Shown here piece after piece: positions 35,418 through 45,095 of a stretch of 64,000 nucleotides of DNA. The translations under genes were made by a program, and so were the position numbers. Under the pieces are notes generated by a model. That model made no database searches and was not told where the DNA came from. It saw only the letters and a program-made list of their open reading frames with translations. Source of the DNA: Synaphobranchus kaupii (taxonomy: Eukaryota > Chordata > Actinopteri > Anguilliformes > Synaphobranchidae); NCBI GenBank assembly GCA_029718625.1, contig CM056389.1:6570014-6634013 (forward strand), read 5' to 3'. Positions within the stretch are counted from its first letter, which is position 1; every line of letters starts with the position of its first letter.

Positions 35418-36115
35418 GGCTGTGTCCAAATCAGAGCCCTGTCTTCTGCGCCCTGTCTCCTGCGTACAGTGCACTGGCAAAAGTGTGCTGTTTAATGTGC
35501 ACTGTTTAGCAGTCCGCAAAAAATATCCGCCATACTATTTTCCAACCGCACTGTGGAAGTGTCGTAAGCAGGTCATAAGACATCCCATCAGTGTTGCCAT
35601 GTCTGCGGTTTTCCAGCTAAATTGGGATACTTTCAAAGTGCAGTCATGGGTAAAAATGAAAAGTCGCAAAGCACTCACTTATTTTTAAAAGTAAAAACAT
35701 GATGATTTCTATTTAAAATACGTTGGTTTACGTTAAAAATAGCCTATAATTTGGGCTAGATTTGAATCGCCATTTGGCTGGAAAGTCTTACAAGATCTGG
35801 CAACCCTGCGCCCCACTCTTGCGCTGCCATGTCACGTGTTGTTTTTGTTGTATTTGAAGGAAAACGTCAGCGAAGCTGTGCCTCATTTTTTTTAAACGAA
35901 GCTTCACGTCATATTCATGTGACCAAAATGTTCGTCTACTTCTTGAAAAGTGTGCTCCCGAATGTACTCAGCGAAACCCCGGAAGTAAGTGTGTCATCCG
36001 GGTGTTTGAAGTATACTGCAATTTGAAAGGTTTTCGCGTACTCTACGACTTTCTCGCCCTATCTACTCACCAAGGCTACTCAACAGTGTGGAAGAGTGCT
36101 GATTCGGACACGGCC
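35418..36115. mobile_element. Family F MITE (copy III)
   Basis: 698 bp between CAG repeats at 35415-35417 and 36116-36118, the same position in LINE A as copy I. Terminal repeats are GGCTGTGTCC and GGACACGGCC. It was therefore present before the segment was duplicated. Confidence 0.75.
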
Positions 36116-36118
36116 CAG

Positions 36119-36894
36119 GTCTTAGCCAAGTTTCAGTCAGACACAGTAGAGTAATAAGATTATCCATATTAATACCACAGTCTGCTTTACTTTTAGCATA
36201 GATGCGTGGGACAGACACAGTCTCAATATAATAAATACTAGTTTCTAGCTCAGATATGTTAGATAATGGGGCGTTGGCATGAGTACTGTTGCCAATTACT
36301 AACTCTGAAACGCACCTTGCAGACAAAGGCATTGGGCCATATGTCTGAGTCACGGGCATTGGGAAACGCGTTGGGAAACGCACAGGCTCCGATGTAGGAT
36401 CAGAGGCCTTTTGCCTGTTCGGCGCCCTGATAAGGTGTCAGGATCTGGCCTTACTAAGACTAGCATCTAAGTTATTTGCTAGGACAAGAGCACCTCTCCA
36501 GCTCGGGTGGAGTCCATCTCTCTTCAGTAGGCCAGGCATTCTCCAGAAATCAGGCCAATTATTGACAAACCCGATGCCACTAGATGAGCACCACTCAGGC
36601 AGCCAGCGATTTAGCGATGTAAGTCTACTGTAGACCTCGTCACTCCTACGAGCTGGGAGTGGACCAGAGCATATTACTTCCCGACACATCTTTTTAGCCA
36701 CTGCACACACCTAAACAAAGTTATTTCTGCTGACCTCCAATTGCCTCAATCGGACGTCATTGGTGCCGATGTGAATAACTATTTTCTAGAGTATTTACGT
36801 TTACTTTTAGCCAGCACTCTCAGACTAGCCTCAACATCGGTAGCTCTGGCACCAGGCATACACTGCACTATGGTCGCTGGTGTCGCTAATCTCA
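36119..36894 (-). pseudogene. LINE A endonuclease N-terminus and ORF1 3' half (copy III)
   Basis: Minus frames: NLITLLCLTETWLRP (36383-36063), then ORF1 RDGLHPSWRGALVLANN (36710-36438), then an HVGTND-like frame upstream. ORF1 runs on into the 61-bp array, which starts at its GDSI block. Confidence 0.68.
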
Positions 36895-37735
36895 CGTTTC
36901 TCAGAATAATATCCCCTATGATCAGGGCTTTCTCAGTAGGTGTGTTACTGAGTGGGGAATCTCAGAATACTATCTCCTATGATCAGGGCTTTCTCAGTAG
37001 GTGTGTTACTGAGTGGGGAATCTCAGAATACTATCCCCTATGATCAGGGCTTTCTCAGTAGGTGTGTGACTGAGTAGGGAATCTCAGAATACTATCCCCT
37101 ATGATCAGGGCTTTCTCAGTAGGTGTGTTACTGAGTGGGGAATCTCAGAATACTATCCCCTATGATCAGGGCTTTCTCAGTAGGTGTGTTACTGAGTGGG
37201 GAATCTCAGAATACTATCCCCTATGATCAGGGCTTTCTCAGTAGGTGTGTTACTGAGTGGGGAATCTCAGAATACTATCCCCTATGATCAGGGCTTTCTC
37301 AGTAGGTGTGTTACTGAGTAGGGAATCTCAGAATACTATCCCCTATGATCAGGGCTTTCTCAGTAGGTGTGTTACTGAGTGGGGAATCTCAGAATACTAC
37401 CCCCTATGATCAGGGCTTTCTCAGTAGGTGTGTTACTGAGTGGGGAATCTCAGAATACTATCCCCTATGATCAGGGCTTTCTCAGTAGGTGTGTTACTGA
37501 GTGGGGAATCTCAGAATACTATCCCCTATGATCAGGGCTTTCTCAGTAGGTGTGTTACTGAGTGGGGAATCTCAGAATACTATCCCCTATGATCAGGGCT
37601 TTCTCAGTAGGTGTGTTACTGAGTGGGGAATCTCAGAATACTATCCCCTATGATCAGGGCTTTCTCAGTAGGTGTGTTACTGAGTAGGGAATCTCAGAAT
37701 ACTATCCCCTATGATCAGGGCTTTCATTACATTAC
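36895..37735. repeat. 61-bp minisatellite M5, part 1 (LINE ORF1-derived)
   Basis: About 14 units, period 61 bp (CTCAGAATAC starts at 36961 and 37022). The unit comprises GTGTGTTACTGAGTGGGGAA, TCTCAGAATACTATCCCC, TATGATCAGGGCTTTCTCAG and TAG. On the minus strand it encodes [11 protein letters not shown], block I of the ORF1 esterase. Copy I has a single unit at about 13360-13420. The array is interrupted by L2 element C and resumes at 39814. Confidence 0.93.
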
Positions 37736-39813
37736 ATTACATTTATTTAGCAGACGCTTTTATCCAAAGCGACGTACAGTAAGTGCGTACAGAGACATCA
37801 TTACAGAACAGACAAGGCAAAGCACATCCTTTGCATAATGTAGCAGCTATCCCTAGCAATGAACGTTGACTGTAGTTCACAGTAAGCTGTGGGCAAATCA
37901 GCAACACCACACTTTAATTCCAAATACTATTATAAACTATACTATTATAAACCATTCCAAATACTATTATAAACTATGCTATTATAAACCATTCCAAATA
38001 CTATTATAAACTATACTATTATAAACCATTCCAAATACTATTATAAACTATGCTATTATAAACCATTCCAAATACTATTATAAGCTATACTATTATAAAC
38101 CATTCCAAATACTATTATAAACTATGCTATTATAAACCATTCCAAATACTATTATAAACTATACTATTATAAACCATTCCAAATACTATTATAAACTATG
38201 CTATTATAAACCATTCCAAATACTATTATAAACTATAATAAACAGACAGGAAAACACAGGGAACAGGGAACTGATATTCCTAGGTGAGAATATCAGTCAA
38301 GGTGGAGTCTGAAGAGGTGTGTCTTCAGGCCTCGACGGAATGCAGGCAGGGTTGGAGTAGAACGTAGGGGAATGGGAAGTTCATTCCACCACTGAGGTGC
38401 TAATGTGGAAAAACTCCGCAGTCGGGACAAGCGAGAGCCTTTGACACGGAGGGGGGGGAAGTGCCAGTCGCCCTGCTGTAGAAGAGCGAAGTGGTCGAGC
38501 AGGAACATAGTTCTGGATTAAGTCCTGCAGGTAGGCGGGGCCTGTCCTATTGGCTGCAGTGTAGGCCAGGGTCAGAACTTTGAACCTGATCCTGGCTGCA
38601 ACTGGCAGCCAGTGGAGAGACCTCAGCAGGGGGGTTACGTGGGAAAATTTCGGGAGGTTGAACACAAGCCGGGCAGCTGCATTCTGGATGAGTTGAAGAG
38701 GCAGAATGGCGCAGGCCGGTAGGCTTGCGAGCAGGGAGTTGCAGTAGTCCAGGCGTGAGGTGACCATAGTCTGGACAAGAAGCTGGGTGGAGTAGGTGGT
38801 CAGGTACGGTCGAATCCTCCTGATGTTGTACAGGAGGAACCTGCAGGACCGTGCCGTCGCCCTGATGTGCTCTTTGAAGTCCAGCCGGTCGTCCAGGACC
38901 ACCCCCAGGTTCCTTGCAGAGCGGGAGGCAGCCACCACGGTCCCATCAACGGTGATGGAGAGGTCATGTAGTGGGGAGGTCTTGTACGGCATGAAGAGGA
39001 GCTCTGTCTTGTCAAGGTTGAGCTTCAGGTGATGGGTAGCCATCCACTCAGAGATGTCAGTCAGACAAGCAGATATCCTCTCCTTAACCTGTGGGGTAGA
39101 GGGAGGGAAAGAGAGGAAGAGTTGAGTATCGTCAGCATAGCTATGGTATGAGAAGCCATGTGAATGGATTACTGAGCCAAGAGACTTAGTATACATAGAG
39201 AACAGCAGAGGACCCAGTACAGATCCCTGCGGGACTCCTGTAGACAGGGGACGGGGAGCAGAGACGGAACCCTTCCAGGAGACTTGGTAGGATCTATCAG
39301 TGAGGTACGATACAAACCAAGAGAGGGCAGTTCCAGAAATGCCCATCTCAGCGAGTGTGGAGATCAGGAGTTTGTGGTTGACCGTGTCGAATGCCGCAGA
39401 CAGGTCAAGGAGAATCAGAACAGAGGAGAGGGAGGAGGCTCTAGCAGTGGCGAGTGCCTCAGTCACAGCCAGGAGAGCAGTTTCGGTGGAATGGCCGGTT
39501 CTGAAGCCAGACTGATGCGGGTCAAGCAGGTTGTTCTGGTGGAGAAAAACAGACAGTTGGTTAAGGACAGCACGTTCAAGTGTTTTGGACAGGAAGGGCA
39601 AGAGAGATACAGGACGGTAGTTCCTGACATCAGCGGGATCTAAGCTAGGTTTTTTAAGGAGTGGGGTTACACGGGCAGTTTTAAAGGCAGCAGGAACATG
39701 GCCACAGATTAGGGAGGTGTTAATAACGGAGGACAGATATGGAAGGAGCTCAGCAGATATAGACTGGAGGACTGCTGAAGGTATGGGGTCTAGTGGACAG
39801 GTGGTTGCGCGCT
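37736..39813 (-). mobile_element. L2-type LINE C inside the 61-bp array
   Basis: About 2.08 kb. Minus strand, from the 5' side: LDPIPSAVLQSISAELLP, VTPLLKKPSLDPADVRNYRP, RT motif [38 protein letters not shown] (catalytic YADD), then KLNLDKTELLF, SRLDYCNSLLASLP, ending HLFRLHLD at 38293. A 406-codon frame (39601-38381) is intact. An extra G in an 8-G run at 38451-38458 (7 in copy I) shifts the frame just before the end. The 3' UTR holds a 37-bp array and ends in the ATTAC tail. Insertion left a ~6-bp gap in the array unit and no obvious target duplication. It lacks ORF1 and endonuclease. Confidence 0.87.
37915..38240. repeat. 37-bp minisatellite M6 in the L2 3' UTR
   Basis: About 9 units spaced 37 bp (CCATTCCAAATAC at 37952, 37989, 38026 and onward). 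The unit is CTATTATAAACTATRCTATT plus ATAAACCATTCCAAATA, alternating A/G at the R position. That alternation suggests a 74-bp two-unit step. L2 copy I has the same 3' UTR unexpanded. Confidence 0.9.
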
Positions 39814-40389
39814 GGTGTGTTACTGAGTGGGGAATCTCAGAATACTATCCCCTATGATCAGGGCTTTCTCAGTAGGTGTGTTACTGAGTGGGGAATCTCA
39901 GAATACTATCCCCTATGATCAGGGCTTTCTCAGTAGGTGTGTTACTGAGTGGGGAATCTCAGAATACTATCCCCTATGATCAGGGCTTTCTCAGTAGGTG
40001 TGTTACTGAGTGGGGAATCTCAGAATACTATCCCCTATGATCAGGGCTTTCTCAGTAGGTGTGTTACTGAGTGGGGAATCTCAGAATACTATCCCCTATG
40101 ATCAGGGCTCTCTCAGTAGGTGTGTTACTGAGTGGGGAATATCAGAATACTATCCCCTATGATCAGGGCTTTCTCAGTAGGTGTGTTACTGAGTGGGGAA
40201 TCTCAGAATACTATCCCCTATGATCAGGGCTCTCTCAGTAGGTGTGTTACTGAGTGGGGAATCTCAGAATACTATCCCCTATGATCAGGGCTTTCTCAGT
40301 AGGTGTGTTACTGAGTGGGGAATATCAGAATACTATCCCCTATGATCAGGGCGTTCTCAGTAGGTGTGTTACTGAGTGGGGAATATCGG
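39814..40389. repeat. 61-bp minisatellite M5, part 2
   Basis: About 9.4 further units of the ORF1-derived repeat after the L2 insertion. The last unit continues into single-copy ORF1 sequence (GAATATCGGTTTGAAAC) up to about 40407. Confidence 0.92.
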
Positions 40390-40407
40390 TTTGAAACTTG
40401 AGTAGGG

Positions 40408-41199
40408 TGGTGTGTTTTTCTTGCATGACAGCAGTGGGAGACTGTATGAGAGAACATAACACTAATCGTGAAGGGGGGGGTTGCAAACTGGCGTAAAGCC
40501 AGTGAAAAATTCAAAGAACACGAGAAATCTAAGTTGCACACCGACTCAATACAAAGGCATGCTGCATTGGGGAATGGGGGATATACACCCATCAGTGTGA
40601 GCACTTACTTTTTGATATGATCTTGTGTGCTGTGTGCAATGGGTTTTGGACCTTTTTGTTGCAATAGACTGGCAGAAATTATTATGGCATTTTTGTGCAT
40701 TGTAATCAATATCATGGGAGTTGATGGTAAAACCCCCTCATGTTCAGTCAGTGTTTTCCAGGCCTCTGTGTTATTGTTGTTGCTGCTGCTTTTTGGTTTG
40801 TATTCTTGCATCTGTGGTGAATATGCGTCAGTATATATTGTAGCACAAAGCGAGCTTTTCTTTGGATTATCATTTAGGTGGGTGACACGGCACAGGCCTG
40901 ATTTTAGGCGGCGGTTGGCGGTACACTCCTGTCTTTTGATAAATGTGACAAGTTCTATTAATCAGTCAAATGTTGCTATGAATAATTTGTGAATACATTA
41001 TGTTTGCCTAAATGTACTTTTTATTATTACCTGCACAAGTCAGTATCATTACACACTTTGTATGGAGAGAAACCCCATAGGACAATTCACTAAATAAGTT
41101 AGCTCAAACTCATTAAATAACAATCCCCTATGAAATATATTGACATACATATGTACATATACATATACATACAAATATGATATAAATATACACATGTGT
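40408..41199 (+). pseudogene. hAT remnant plus following sequence, duplicate of 15800-16600
   Basis: Starts at TGTGTTTTTCTTGCATGACA and includes the WRKASEKFKEHEKSKLH block. Differs from the first copy by indels (the G-run near 40473 and a ~35-bp deletion at 40617). It joins directly to LINE A ORF1 at 40407, a junction not present in copy I. Confidence 0.55.
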
Positions 41200-41668
41200 G
41201 AATGCTGTGAGCAAACCCCGACCCTCCAATACGCATATGCAAAAATGTACCCCCAATTTAAAACGTGTTCCCACTGCCCTGTTATCAGGTACTCTTACAA
41301 GAGATACTATAACCTCTCTGCATTTGAATGGATCTCTATAGGAATTGGGGGGTGGGGACTAGATTTAGCTGTAAATTACATGGGAACAGTATGGAACCCA
41401 TGGTTGGCTAAATGGCTGTAAGTCATCAAGTGTCTGAGATATCAAACGAGCCTCAAACCATCACTCTGCTGCCAGATATGCAGTAGATATGGATGGATCA
41501 CTTTAAGGGTTGTTTCACCTGACTCATTTCCTATTGAGTGATCCATCCATATCTACTGCATATCTGGCAGCAGAGTGTCTGCTAAATAACTAAAATTGAA
41601 CTGCTTGTTAAACTGGATGAACATCCAAGATCATTTTGTTATATTTGAGTAATTCTTGCAATTAAATC
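41200..41668. repeat. Interspersed repeat D with a perfect inverted repeat
   Basis: Paralogue of 16601-17028. It includes a perfect inverted repeat: arm 41463-41502 (starts ACTCTGCTGCCAGATATGC) and arm 41537-41576 (ends GCATATCTGGCAGCAGAGT), 40 bp each with a 34-bp loop. The first copy has lost one arm. Confidence 0.65.
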
Positions 41669-41753
41669 TTACTACACAATTTCACAGCTAAAATATTTGT
41701 CTCTTATAACAGAGCTGTGAAGAGGTAACATTTGTGTTCTTATTATTCCACAG

Positions 41754-42568
41754 AACAAGAGAAGCTAAAAGATCTGAGGATTGTGCTGCTGGGAAAGGTT
41801 GGAGTAGGAAAGAGTGCAGCAGGAAACACCATCCTGGGGAGGGAGGAGTTTGAGTCTGGCTTCTCCTCTTCCTCTGTGACATCACAATGTGAGAAGGCGA
41901 GAGGGGAAGTGGATGGGAGAGAGGTGGCTGTGATTGACACGCCAGGCCTGCCTGACACAGGGCTCAGTAATGAAGAGATCATACAGAATATTAAAATGTG
42001 CATCCCTCTGTCCTCTCCGGGACCCCATGTGTTCCTGGTGGTGCTCCAGCTGGGCAGATTTACAGAGGAGGAGCGGAACACAGTGAAGATCATTCAGGAG
42101 ATTTTCGGTGCTGAATCAGCCAAATACACCATGGTGCTGTTCACTTATGGAGACAGACTGAAGAAAAATACTATTGAAGACTATCTGAGTAGCAGTAAAC
42201 ACCTTAAAGAGTTAATTATTCAGTGGCGTGGTGGATATCATGTCTTTAACAATGAAGACGAGCAGAATCGCTCTCAGGTCTCAGAGCTGCTGAAGAAGAT
42301 TGATAAGATGGTGGCAATCAATGGAGGAGGCTTCTGCACCAATGCGATGTACGAGGTGGTTGAAAAAGCGATTGAAGAGGAGAAGAGGAGGATTCTGAAA
42401 GAAAATGAAAAGGCCAGACGCAAGGAAGAGGAAGAGCTGAAAAAAAGTTTAAAGGGAGAAGCTCTAAAGAAAGCTCTAGAGGAGCTACACAAAGAAGCAG
42501 AGAGGAAAGCTAGAGAAAAGGCAGAGAGAGATAATGGCACTGCAACTCGCATATGCCCTATACTGTAA
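41754..42568 (+). CDS. GIMAP-like (AIG1-family) GTPase, terminal exon
   Basis: An acceptor TATTATTCCACAG (AG 41752-41753) opens a phase-1 exon of about 271 residues ending at TAA 42566-42568. AIG1 GTPase motifs are complete. G1 is GKVGVGKSAAGN (residues ~14-25), with a conserved Thr in SSVTSQCEK (~43) for G2. G3 is DTPG (~62-65). The family-specific conserved box is LQLGRFTEEE (~98-107) and G4 is TYGD (~131-134). A YHVFNN block (~162-167) is G5-like. Residues ~205-262 are Lys/Glu-rich heptads (AIEEEKRRILKENEKARRK and onward), a probable coiled coil. The chain ends CPIL, a CaaX-type sequence. GIMAPs act on intracellular membranes in lymphocyte survival and immunity. The 5' exon(s) are not identified; none need contain domain sequence. 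Confidence 0.9.
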
Positions 42569-42804
42569 ATACCCTGTATTCTTTACTGATTTCAAACCAG
42601 ATCAATGATCATTTAAGAACCCATCTATGCATGTGGTTTAACTTTAGGGTTTATTTTAAATGCAGAAAGAGTTAACTGAGATTAAATTTGACTGTTTGTT
42701 TAACCCTCAACCGACCAGCTGTGGTCAAATCTGACCCGGGGCTTTAATTTTATTCATACCTGTTAGGTTATTTGATCCCTCTGTTGATTTTGTCAATGAA
42801 GTTC

Positions 42805-42810
42805 AATAAA
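42805..42810 (+). terminator. Poly(A) signal of the GIMAP-like gene
   Basis: AATAAA lies 237 bases after the stop codon and is followed by a T/GT-rich stretch (GTTTTTTTGTGTCTG, 42821-42835). That is the usual cleavage and polyadenylation context. The 3' UTR would be about 42569-42830. Confidence 0.65.
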
Positions 42811-42835
42811 GTATATCATTGTTTTTTTGTGTCTG

Positions 42836-44026
42836 CCTTAATTTGGGCTTTTGTTGATGGCATATCCCTTGGGGGGTCAGATCTGAGCCCAGTAAAAAGC
42901 AACCAATTCCACTTATGTGTCTTCATAAAGAAATATAGAAAAATAGAAATATAGCCGCAAGCAGCGATTGGCTGGTTGAAGCCCTGTAATTCTAAATGGT
43001 ACCATACATGATGCTATCATTATGAGGTTGCACAGCATGGCATTCTGGGTGTTGTTGTTCTGCCATATAGGCTAATACTCAACAGAAGAGCGATGTTGTT
43101 CTTGTGAGGTTACTGTATTAAGAGCCAAACAGATTCAGAAGAAACTACTTGACCGTTTGGATAATAAATAAGGCTGGCTGTTTGTCACAGGAAGCTGATG
43201 GGGTCACGGATTGCGTGATTTTTTTTGTGTGTTTTGAATTTTTGTGACCTTCCCCGGTTTTTTGCCATTTCCGCAATTTCCCCCATTTTACTGCCTTCTG
43301 TGATGTTTGCACCAGTATTGGATGGTCAGTCTCAACCTTATGAAGCTTAAATATCAAGATTTTTAGCAAGGAAAATGCGTTTAGCTAGGCTATAGCTAAG
43401 TGTGAATAGCTGCAATAGATGGGTATATTTTGCTCCTATCAACACCGGAATTAAGAGCCCACGATGCATTTATCCAGTAGCTATCTAGTGTAATTCACAA
43501 CTGATAGCTAGGTAGCATTTAGCTACCTTTGTAGCCAGCATGCTATAAAGTTAAATAACATAAACAGTAACTTTATGTACGCAAGTGCAAAGCGGTCTCA
43601 AAGTGCACAATCATGTGGCAGTGTTGTATCCAATAAGGGGTCGATACATCACACGCCCCCGGAAACGGAAACAGGGAGATGCCGTTTGTGCAGAGGATGC
43701 AGCTCATGCAGTTACACCGGTGGTCTGTCCTACCCATCGAGTTGTTCTACCAAGCGGTATTGCACATGCGCACGTCTTGTGTTTAACAGCACTCCCATAA
43801 AGTCATGCTACTATGTTTTGACCAAAGTTTAGTATTGCCTGTTTTCTATACTATAGGTAGCAAAGCAGAAAATGATAGTAGGCTATATATTATTTTTTAC
43901 TTTTTACATTTAAATGACCGGGTGCTCAGACACTGCAAGTGCATCTTCCTCACCCAGACCATGCTGTGTTGTGTTCTGGTGCATTCTGTTTCTTCAAATT
44001 AAACCGTGGACGAGCAAAGCTAAGGC
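42836..44026. other. Intergenic sequence without a supported gene
   Basis: No exon or named element that I can support. ATAGCCGCAAGCAGCGATTG at 42953 looks like a known fish interspersed repeat start but I cannot name it. Open frames at 43575-43832 lack any recognisable domain. Confidence 0.4.
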
Positions 44027-44970
44027 TGCTTCCGAATCAGAGCCCTATCTACTGCGCCCTGTCTCCTGCATACTGCGTACTGTGTCCGAATCAGAGCCCT
44101 ATCTACTGTGCCCTGTCTCCTGTGTACAGTGTACTGTGTCCGAATCAGAGCCCTATCTACTGCGTCCTGTCTCCTGTGTACAGTGTACTGTGTCCGAATC
44201 AGAGCCCTATCTACTGCGTCCTGTCTCCTGTGTACAGTGCACTGTGTCTGAATCAGAGCCCTATCTACTGCACACTGTCTCCTGTGTACAGTGCACTGTG
44301 TCTGAATCAGAGCCCTATCTACTGCGTCCTGTCTCCTGTGTACAGTGCACTGTTTCTGAATCAGAGCCCTATCTACTGCGCCCTGTCTCCTGCATACTGC
44401 GTACTGTGTCCGAATCAGAGCCCTATCTACTGTGCCCTGTCTCCTGCTTACAGTACACTGTGTCTGAATCAGAGCCCTATCTACTGCGCCTTGTCTCCTG
44501 TGTACAGTGCACTGTGTCTGAATCAGAGCCCTATCTACTGCGTCCTGTCTCCTGTGTACAGTGCACTGTGTCTGAATCAGAGCCCTATCTACTGCACCCT
44601 GTCTCCTGCATACTGCGTACTGTGTCTGAATCAGAGCCCTATCTACTGCGTCCTGTCTCCTGTGTACAGTGCACTGTGTCTGAATCAGAGCCCTATCTAC
44701 TGCGTCCTGTCTCCTGTGTACAGTGCACTGTGTCTGAATCAGAGCCCTATCTACTGCGTCCTGTCTCCTGTGTACAGTGCACTGTGTCTGAATCAGAGCC
44801 CTATCTACTGCGCCCTGTCTCCTGCATACAGTGCACTGTGTCTGAATCAGAGCCCTATCTACTGTGCCCTGTCTCCTGCATACTGCGTACTGTGTCTGAA
44901 TCAGAGCCCTATCTACTGCGCCCTGTCTCCTGCATACTGCGTACTGTGTCTGAATCAGAGCCCTATCTAA
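44027..44970. repeat. 54-bp minisatellite M7 derived from family F MITE end
   Basis: About 17.5 units, period 54 bp (AATCAGAGCC at 44521 and 44575). The unit is TGTGTCYGAATCAGAGCCCT plus ATCTACTGCGTCCTGTCTCC plus TGTGTACAGTGCAC. This is the left ~54 bp of the family F MITE (35418 onward: GCTGTGTCCAAATCAGAGCC...CCTGCGTACAGTGCACTG), with few changes. Because 54 is a multiple of 3, three long open frames (370, 343 and, on the minus strand, 339 codons) run through it with 18-residue periods. They are not credible genes. Confidence 0.92.
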
Positions 44971-45095
44971 CGCGCAGGCACGTGCAGAGGGGAGGGGCTC
45001 TGGGTGCAAGTAGTTCTTCCAAATAAAAAATGACATCACTGTTATTCAAAACATGAATAACCATTCTGAATAGATAGACAAGCCGAAAATACACA
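44971..45095. other. Spacer before the large array
   Basis: Short unique sequence. GACGTAGC...GCTACGTC near 45099-45119 is a small inverted repeat at the array's left edge. Confidence 0.4.

Noticed and set aside
38381..39601. 406-codon ORF as a host gene
   Set aside because: It is the reverse transcriptase of an L2-type LINE ([16 protein letters not shown]) with a retrotransposon 3' tail.
41732..41753. GIMAP start codon at 41732
   Set aside because: That frame begins at TTG, in the intron, upstream of a good 3' splice site (CCACAG at 41753). The true start is in an upstream exon.
43914..45039. Three long overlapping ORFs (370 and 343 codons on +, 339 on -) with 18-residue repeats
   Set aside because: They run through a 54-bp tandem array; 54 is a multiple of 3, so any stop-free frame stays open on both strands. 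The unit is a MITE end, not a protein motif.
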